From Phycisphaerae bacterium (GTDB taxonomy: Bacteria; Chloroflexota; Anaerolineae; 4572-78; J111), in contig JANQQF010000052.1 of the NCBI GenBank assembly GCA_028285035.1, positions 1 to 17,471 on the forward strand: DNA of 17,471 nt, written 5' to 3'. The position numbers and the translations under genes are program-made. Every line of letters begins with the position of its first letter. The first letter of the stretch is position 1. Shown here piece after piece: positions 15,501 through 17,471 of the stretch. The notes beneath the pieces are model-generated. The model was given only the letters and a program-made list of their open reading frames with translations. It was not told the origin of the DNA and ran no database searches.

Positions 15501-17471
15501 CTCGCTGTTGATGAAAGTCGAACCGTAACGGCCACCTTGAATGTGGCTGATAAAATCTCAATAGGGGCAGCCGATGTCTCAAATACAATGACCATCGCCA
15601 CGGCTAATGTTGAAGAGACCTTGGCCAACAATAGCGAAACGGTTATTACACCGTTGACTGGCACCACCGTTGATCTGGTTGTCACCAAGACCGACAACGG
15701 CGGGCTACAGAGTTCAGAAGGTGATATCAACTACACCATCTCCATCAGCAATACGGGTAATCAGGCGGCGACGGTGATGATTACCGAGACGGTGCCGAAT
15801 GAAACCTACCTGAACCCATTTGCCTCGTGGAACTGTTTGCCTGATCGCTTTGCTGGCAGTACCTGTGTCTATAATGCAGGTGTGTTGACTGCGGGCGAAC
15901 GTATTGATGTGCCTTTCCCCGTCTTGATCGCGGGAGAACTTGATGGCGACGTGGACATCACCAACACAGTTGAGGTCGACTCTGCGGAAGGCAATGAGGT
16001 TGATCCGAGTGATAACACCTTTAGTATGACCAGTGCGATCAAGGGCACCAAGTTTAATGTAAAATTTCCCACCCTAACTGTGAAAGAAGGTGAGGTTATT
16101 AGCAATACTGGTGATGCTGTTTGTATCGGAACATGTGAACCATTCATCTGGTTGGCTGACGGGCCCGGGGCCGTGGCCGAATATGATCCCTGGAGTAACC
16201 CACCCGATACCACGTGGACCTGGAACTACACTGCGACGGACGGCTTGGAAACGTTTGATGTTGTGGTCGAATATGCCTTAGACGGGTTTCCGCTCGAATG
16301 GGGCGGTGGTGAGTCATCTCAGTTCATCACCTTCACCCTAACGGTCGTAAATGTGGCCCCGACCATCGCCATTACCGGTGATAACGAGGTCCAAGTGGGT
16401 AATCTGTACACCCTAAATCTTGGCGACGTGGTTGATCCAGGCGACGATACGGTTACAGCCTGTACCGTTAACTGGGGCGATGGCGATAGCGAAACCTGTT
16501 TCTCTGCCTTGAATGGCGGTAGCATCGACCATACCTACACCACGTTTGAAGTATCACGGACGATTACGGTTGATCTGACGGATGAGGATGGCACCCACTT
16601 AGCCGCTGGCGCAAAGGTGATCAACCTCATTCAAAGCACCCCACCGGTCCTCGATCCCATCGCTGATCAAACTGTGACTGAGGGTGAAACGGTCAGTTTT
16701 ACAGCGACAGCCAATGACAGCGATATACCGGCTCAAACGCTAACCTTTAGCTTGAGCGATGCCCCAGCGACGGCCAGCATCGAAAGCGATGGTGACTTCA
16801 CATGGGTCACCAACGAAGATGATGGTCCAGGCGTGTACAATGCGACGATAATTGTGTCTGATGGCACTTTGACGGACAGTCAAACCATAGAAATCACGGT
16901 CAATGAAGATCCGGGGGCGCCCGTCTTTGATGCCGTGGCGATCCAACAGGTCAATGAAACCGAGACCTTAAACTTCACGGTCTCAGCCGTTGACCCCGAG
17001 AATGACACCTTGACGTATGGCTTATCCAATGCCTCGACGGGAATGAGTATCGACAGTAGTACCGGTGAGTTCAGTTGGACGCCGACAGAAGCCCAAGGCC
17101 CAGCCGCTTATGTCGTCGGCCTGTTGGTGACCGACACCACAGGCTTGACAGATACAATGGTGGCAATGGTCAACGTGACAGAAGTGAACCAAGCGCCTGT
17201 ACTGGAGGCAATTGCGGCGCAGACCCTGCCAAAAACACAACCGTTCAGTCTGACGGTCGTGGCCACGGATGGCGATTATCCAGCCAATGGCTTGAGCTAC
17301 ACAATGATCAATGCTCCGACGGGTGCGGCGCTTGATGAAAGCAGCGGGCTGTTTAGCTGGACGCCGGAGGACACGCAAGGGCCAGCCGAGTACACCATCA
17401 CCTTTGTCGTAACAGACGATGGGACGCCCGTACTGAGTGATACGCAGGATGTGACCTTCACCGTCACGAAT
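5430..17471 (+). CDS. Giant multidomain surface protein, 3' end beyond window
   Basis: The frame beginning ATG at 5430 has no stop through the right edge, giving at least 4014 residues. Order by residue: signal/anchor helix 11-32; exported domain 33-318; membrane hairpin 319-370; linker 371-445; calcium-binding TSP3-like block 446-571; unrecognised region 572-1150; hydrophobic segments 1150-1375; beta-rich region 1376-1570; second TSP3-like block 1571-1712; DUF11-like 1713-1813; LamG modules 1814-1999, 2000-2301, 2302-2509 and 2510-2726; Ig-like pair 2727-2991; LamG 2992-3198; Ig-like 3199-3282; DUF11-like 3283-3411 and 3414-3539; PKD region 3540-3737; cadherin-like repeats from 3738. Calcium-binding, jelly-roll and Ig-like modules are typical of bacterial adhesins or carbohydrate-binding surface proteins. 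No protease, glycosidase or peptide-ligase motif was recognised. It lies divergent from the SARP-NACHT-WD40 gene. The ORF is certain; adhesion as the role is inferred from domain types. Confidence 0.95.
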   Translation, partial: MKLIKRHSTKLYLALAVAGLAILYVWPSLVAANPLTAQQHLERAWKLANDIGVYTHRSEIVQTSHPTPRLENAGRSPSVDQMILSGFMNLPEREMQLTMEGLDSQQQTMQIKVEDGQSYSRHLASDEWTKLDETVDMFSTGGDPLGFLVAMENIQEVSETQPLVAEDATLDDWLTNPEAVYPASYTRYTFDINGRRYAQYIATQMEDTLRERGELPSGINLGLADQYLGMKAHGEIWLDEQGLPVHQVVHLEFPAARNAYDWYEAEITTTFQGWDITALENQLFWAIPRVIEDPAILAKDPGSLLPTVKAIDAEAMQVMGIVFGVSLLLAAFVLFVFTHRHSKKMHAGFALAITVSMLATPLLQSNQAYAFSRQQHSQLAEQEEQQAVQRTIETNQAKAAERDFDPTINPLAEVGPPPNPLPLGEGTTASPMEGTEGGLFIPQLQDTDDCTNRVSATDCDGDGLSDEIEVVKLGTDPDNVDTDGDRISDKVEVEGFNLNGQQWYLDPTNPDSNGDGVQDFLECLNLADVGVDGIWPITQLGSTCENTDGDTTPDVFDFDNDGDGVPDTLDASPNFADGVTSNAQSQIRLDLNNVTTNKTTFVDFQIRPKNPDNLWQNNNVFDWPENDKSGQITRVFTTTFADLSDSDNPNPKLGRGDVMLSPMLQIKVADPDVNTANPSGGLPVDATFSGDIATAVYTEWLDIDVMNDHVISISEDEVDGALYAYVPLAQVTDPVGDTPVAWAARMVYRPELTTWGQAHQVKLIWLVTVLQDRCDTSGMSNPDDLDARKTWCADYSNWVTEKSVIQTYYEDFHLTGLTVTEDHGSKTAVIAQTDALSVTPEKHLWQLATKLQSSFLVGDKKDSNTRFAIEEIKHRFDKDTTPYNTGDAKLWDIPNDKLIVKDGSAADLPTALSNLQTTVPDLLNTAYSGAAVGDVVNLLFAREDMLRSAILEETDLVTINGTAISVDLSTALLNTYANINWTPYQRGSAKWNAYDAIDYAIDELEPALQTDLTLNDLNTIVGGDEISNEAAARDGAILFLQIYYLTYYRGLADLVEIDGEIVGTDIVNDADFALNGQDPVVLVAADMVDLLAALIESEITLKVNGEVVANSNFEATQLRSFLLESASFGDALLGTIIAESGGTLVGAGVEWVAKKVYKKLNNFSKTTPTYGKWVKRGGTTLSVASVGLALGSEFLIKDENLKRTALLVATGATFGSEVFGTIGAYSKLENLARLKSLSTTKFGQVYKTAITKQMIAIKKVVAVGAVMGFVVETVVVFGFLIATHLLDGIELGSIQSNLLISESIGQFVVAVITAAISLTVVGAILVGIFAAIDAGIGLICELAGVDPNSDVRKWVCGGFSGAIALGVSYLIYDYFTPYDVNNEDRLEIEFGIGRLLKNTDTVGFVAGNALEISATISNTISLANPERVIIKTSYLKPGTTKLDRERLKDIGKTSTFVYSINGNPAPNAGDNLGLNGTSWQGDTARFDLNDQVVLSEGVNSYPRVYLNEAYSLATIECWGFIGADEKATCDETRQFNGANDTLIGNLFTYDVLPTTVNGFPNFILSAHPQLDVDGDGLLVRGSGLIDPDDTTWDTDADGLSDFWEMNTAGFNPETQDSDGDGLKDYWEALYRTRPDVQDTDGDGLTDGEEFFHSNALHPYQADNSTWSGGWTIVYDYNGNQSLQTGVSADPFETDSDQDTILDNLERVYGYHPALPSIKNVLTLDARATSSIYKPGSTIGYTATVKNELDNRVAYGLLEAEFPVDNLDDQQVINAIYPKVKAELTGQVTAPNVNTSTTQDLVVRAGALIETSAVNEVFVLPFDGTTTDTAFLDATSARKDFVCYDNLDNCPTTNGGTITFDGSDVISRGHDPEVDLPIFSISAWVKPTARGGEIYGDVGDFRIEQTNDGKVKVIVDNSRSLVSTAALTLNQWNYVVVTYNNGTVNIFVNSIRSATSTTMGSTTPQSSVTGIGYQFQGEMDRIALHNVELTKEDIFEVYGGLVAHVTLDDGVVQGNGSYCGFTDSISQREFACHPTAQRRHFLRNTNTANNEQFAPSPDIFTGVVGDSIHLKRTIGLEDADFPPPNVEYYDASTDNYLHFPHQLEMAGTTPGENDNAFSIAMWLHPSQRPYGYTGPNGGTQEALLTMPDRENAGEPYNNTPPMSARSGDGGQVRIWTTGQGRHLKAKVGGCTTAIAADFLFEPTDYSQTGVIFINPVNRWTHAVVAYDGSSTLSIYKNGQEVVSVPCSTSTSFETVDGFTIGYASLNNDWRHYPNTFAGWIDEFRIYNYGFTEADAEDLYQGTNVKFDFNGRTGQSFFENSSTNSVTGTCSGSNCPESGLPSIDNQGVRFDGNDYIELSENASEMGYGSGDFTAMAWVKGYGAIFGAEADGTNNGFLMGVIDSRPYMDFWGSDRTLYPGSSHDTSKWNHIAFRYQEVDENNNFIGEMAIYRNGGLVQTKTGVTLPANQGRTWIGRAYNGNGGSQTFIGMIDNVVIAEYALGEYEIRDYMEQAPRTSLHLDEGLENVVQNITSYSSDGYREVTATCSGDGCPVAGSRGQMREAPVFDGNDMLTINHTTLNLHLYSIGLWVKPTQEKNDYQPLIVKQDSNGDNRNYGLFIAPNSMNVHYSLQHENDCDTYVSADSTGELNKDQWNHVMMTFDGWESKVYINGTLQGTTAYTGAPCWNNNQPVKIGGEVNAYTGFEGSLDEIAIYFGALNAEAIKDLYDYQSSWFDTTVHQQIKIDAAAPQVDVGDSPMFLDQQTRMLSLVAYDGDSGLQSVSVEITDPQSGVSTQAATLSDEANSSAWFYNFAPDQSGRYTVKVTATDGAGYTTTQTKLIDVDNTSPRSTLTGSNYNGQNKELSLIGTVKDPSTPRSGLAHKTMTVDVKDRNGNSVSGSIAADITDKIGNIILPVPVWSTAYPFPVIPYGQFTVQANVADNVGNVFDNGLENGTILLDEIGPIADVVTDQYILDAGTTSIGGTASDIGYGLTEQQTVMHFEEISGATEFIDGSPGQILATCVNASCPTAGEAGRYGSAASFDGVDDILTLGTTPAISGTDAFAISAWIKTSHSGSNQVILQQRDTDPISNGQHQFMIISSGHAYWWSYGDDGFGWQIQSDQTVNDGQWHHVAVVREADGTGRLYIDGVLDEVKIGTPRNLLPTQTVYIGGDYPSNGQLFNGLLDEVTIYSGAPSADEIYYMANPLNSTITDVEVRFRSYDERDIGQDEGTWITASLPTSEQNFAKWSVSVPTLVAGELYKIDLKATDSQGNTRYIGDLWTGVYNSYDLELTAEADVSSVVPGDQITYTATYTNASLSAVDDATITMTVPTDTSFNTSLSHPAWSCVPDTKTDSVCTYSVGTLAVDESRTVTATLNVADKISIGAADVSNTMTIATANVEETLANNSETVITPLTGTTVDLVVTKTDNGGLQSSEGDINYTISISNTGNQAATVMITETVPNETYLNPFASWNCLPDRFAGSTCVYNAGVLTAGERIDVPFPVLIAGELDGDVDITNTVEVDSAEGNEVDPSDNTFSMTSAIKGTKFNVKFPTLTVKEGEVISNTGDAVCIGTCEPFIWLADGPGAVAEYDPWSNPPDTTWTWNYTATDGLETFDVVVEYALDGFPLEWGGGESSQFITFTLTVVNVAPTIAITGDNEVQVGNLYTLNLGDVVDPGDDTVTACTVNWGDGDSETCFSALNGGSIDHTYTTFEVSRTITVDLTDEDGTHLAAGAKVINLIQSTPPVLDPIADQTVTEGETVSFTATANDSDIPAQTLTFSLSDAPATASIESDGDFTWVTNEDDGPGVYNATIIVSDGTLTDSQTIEITVNEDPGAPVFDAVAIQQVNETETLNFTVSAVDPENDTLTYGLSNASTGMSIDSSTGEFSWTPTEAQGPAAYVVGLLVTDTTGLTDTMVAMVNVTEVNQAPVLEAIAAQTLPKTQPFSLTVVATDGDYPANGLSYTMINAPTGAALDESSGLFSWTPEDTQGPAEYTITFVVTDDGTPVLSDTQDVTFTVTN
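6672..6745. repeat. GC-rich palindromic element read in frame
   Basis: Within the linker, GCCCTCCCCC at 6673-6682 and GGGGGGGC at 6737-6744 are imperfect outer arms. Inside are two hairpins, CTCCC-ACT-GGGAG at 6690-6702 and CCCCT-ATGG-AGGGG at 6718-6731. The pattern CCCTAACCCCCTCCCxxxGGGAG matches a palindromic repeat type usually found between genes. Here it is translated as GPPPNPLPLGEGT...EGGL (residues about 415-439) without breaking the frame. The 24-codon length and Pro/Gly-rich product suit a flexible linker after the membrane hairpin. Confidence 0.65.
6765..7142 (+). other. Giant protein: first thrombospondin type 3-like Ca-binding block
   Basis: Residues 446-571 contain five acidic calcium-loop motifs: DCDGDGLSDEIE, DTDGDRISDKVE, DSNGDGVQDFLE, NTDGDTTPDVFD and DNDGDGVPDTLD. 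The spacing and DxDGDGxxD pattern match bacterial TSP3-like repeats. Such blocks usually act as rigid calcium-dependent spacers on surface proteins. Confidence 0.85.
7143..8876 (+). other. Giant protein: unrecognised region
   Basis: Residues 572-1149 match no domain I recognise. The first part (to about 800) is rich in beta-type alternation and Asn/Asp. The middle, around residues 840-960, is more charged and mixed (DKKDSNTRFAIEEIKHRFDK, then ADLPTALSNLQTTVPDLL). The last part (about 1020-1149) is predicted-looking alpha helix with ILFLQIYYLTYYRGL and VLVAADMVDLLAALIES. No catalytic motif is evident. Confidence 0.5.
8877..9554 (+). other. Giant protein: five hydrophobic segments
   Basis: Residues about 1179-1196, 1204-1226, 1260-1288, 1304-1344 and 1355-1375 are strongly hydrophobic, for example VVAVGAVMGFVVETVVVFGF and FVVAVITAAISLTVVGAILV. 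Lys-rich stretches separate them (VAKKVYKKL, KTAITKQMIAIKK), and two cysteines lie in the region (ICELAG and VCGGF). They follow an exported domain and precede more than 2600 residues of extracellular-type modules. They may be a second membrane anchor, a membrane-inserting region or buried helices; the sequence alone does not decide. Confidence 0.6.
10140..10565 (+). other. Giant protein: second TSP3-like Ca-binding block
   Basis: Residues 1571-1712 carry another five loops: DVDGDGLL, DTDADGLSDFWE, DSDGDGLKDYWE, DTDGDGLTDGEE and DSDQDTILDNLE. It separates the unrecognised and hydrophobic half from the LamG array. The two blocks share the pattern but not close sequence, so they are not a recent copy of one another. 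Confidence 0.85.
10869..13607 (+). other. Giant protein: four tandem LamG-like jelly-roll modules
   Basis: Residues 1814-1999, 2000-2301, 2302-2509 and 2510-2726 each show the LamG/concanavalin-like signature: F(D)G(N/S)D, then a SxxxWVKP- or AWV-type strand, then W(N/T)(H/Y)xxxxY, then xIYxNG, then G.(I/L)D(E/N) near the end (for example GSLDEIAIY and GWIDEFRIY). Modules 1, 3 and 4 also contain a paired cysteine followed by Pro upstream of the FDG strand. Module 2 is longer, about 300 residues, and has lost that second Cys-Pro. Such domains commonly bind glycans or protein ligands. Confidence 0.85.
13608..14402 (+). other. Giant protein: Ig-like pair
   Basis: Residues 2727-2991 read as two or three bacterial Ig-like beta-sandwich domains, with repeated endings such as GRYTVKVTATDGAGYTT, FTVQANVADNVGN and the inter-domain DNTSPRS and DEIGPIA. 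The xDxxxPx starts and TATDxxGN ends are typical of surface-exposed Ig-like spacers. Confidence 0.7.
14403..15023 (+). other. Giant protein: fifth LamG-like module
   Basis: Residues 2992-3198 are the clearest LamG copy. HFEE opens it, Cys3017 and Cys3022-Pro precede AASFDGVDD, FAISAWIKT is the inner strand, QWHHVAVVRE and GRLYIDGVLDE follow, and GLLDEVTIYSGAPSADEI ends it. It is separated from the first four modules by the Ig-like pair. Confidence 0.88.
15276..16046 (+). other. Giant protein: two DUF11-like domains
   Basis: Residues 3283-3411 and 3414-3539 begin DLELTAEADVSSVVPGDQIT and DLVVTKTDNGGLQSSEGDIN and continue with YT.TY.N or YTISISNTGN. Both contain an xWxC and a CxY strand (AWSCVP, CTYSVG; SWNCLP, CVYNAG), then ANNSET or DPSDNTFS near the end. 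This matches the DUF11 beta-sandwich repeat of bacterial surface proteins. Confidence 0.8.
16047..16640 (+). other. Giant protein: PKD-like domain region
   Basis: After a lead-in domain (residues 3540-3641, TWTWNYTATDGLETFDVVVE), residues about 3642-3737 show the PKD signature: NVAPTIAITGD, NWGDGDSE and HTYTTFEVSRTITVDLTDED. PKD domains are extracellular beta-sandwich spacers. Confidence 0.8.
16641..17471 (+). other. Giant protein: cadherin-like CADG/He_PIG repeats, open at edge
   Basis: Three repeats of about 92 residues start at 3738 (PPVLDPIADQTVTEGETVSF), 3830 (APVFDAVAIQQVNETETLNF) and 3922 (APVLEAIAAQTLPKTQPFSL). Repeats 2 and 3 share STGEFSWTPTEAQGP and SSGLFSWTPEDTQGP, the usual GxFxWTP core. 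The frame is still open at 17471, so the array probably continues. Confidence 0.85.

Overview
The window looks like a bacterial chromosome segment of roughly even GC content, most likely from a Chloroflexota-type bacterium (Herpetosiphon, Ardenticatenia or Anaerolineae-like). This rests on three things: a SARP-type regulator fused to a NACHT/NB-ARC ATPase and 14 WD40 repeats, a very large secreted multidomain protein, and an upstream secreted protein ending in a short hydrophobic LFLPIV tail of the kind common in that phylum. The phylum call is inference from family knowledge and could be wrong.

Layout. (1) 1-462 (+): the 3' end of a secreted protein gene, closed by a strong rho-independent terminator at 485-517. 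(2) 463-734: a short convergent gap with only minor repeats. (3) 735-4865 (-): a complete 1376-residue SARP/BTAD - NACHT-like - double WD40 propeller regulator. (4) 4866-5429: a 564-base divergent intergenic region packed with inverted and direct repeats, a TATAAT promoter candidate, a possible 13-codon leader ORF and a good ribosome binding site. (5) 5430 to the right edge (+): one uninterrupted reading frame of at least 4014 codons that has no stop inside the window.

The giant protein starts with a signal/anchor helix and an exported N-terminal domain, followed by a two-helix membrane hairpin whose second helix itself looks like a signal peptide. A low-complexity linker carrying an in-frame GC-rich palindromic element comes next, then a first thrombospondin type 3-like calcium-binding block and a long unrecognised region. 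That region ends in five hydrophobic segments. After it come a second calcium-binding block, four LamG-like jelly-roll modules, an Ig-like pair, a fifth LamG module, two DUF11-like domains, a PKD-like domain and three cadherin-like (CADG/He_PIG) repeats that run off the edge. It is most simply read as a cell-surface or secreted adhesin-like protein.

The two main genes are divergent from a shared repeat-rich control region, so a reasonable but untested hypothesis is that the NLR-like regulator senses a signal and controls the giant surface protein. No tRNA, rRNA, CRISPR array, transposase or phage gene was seen.
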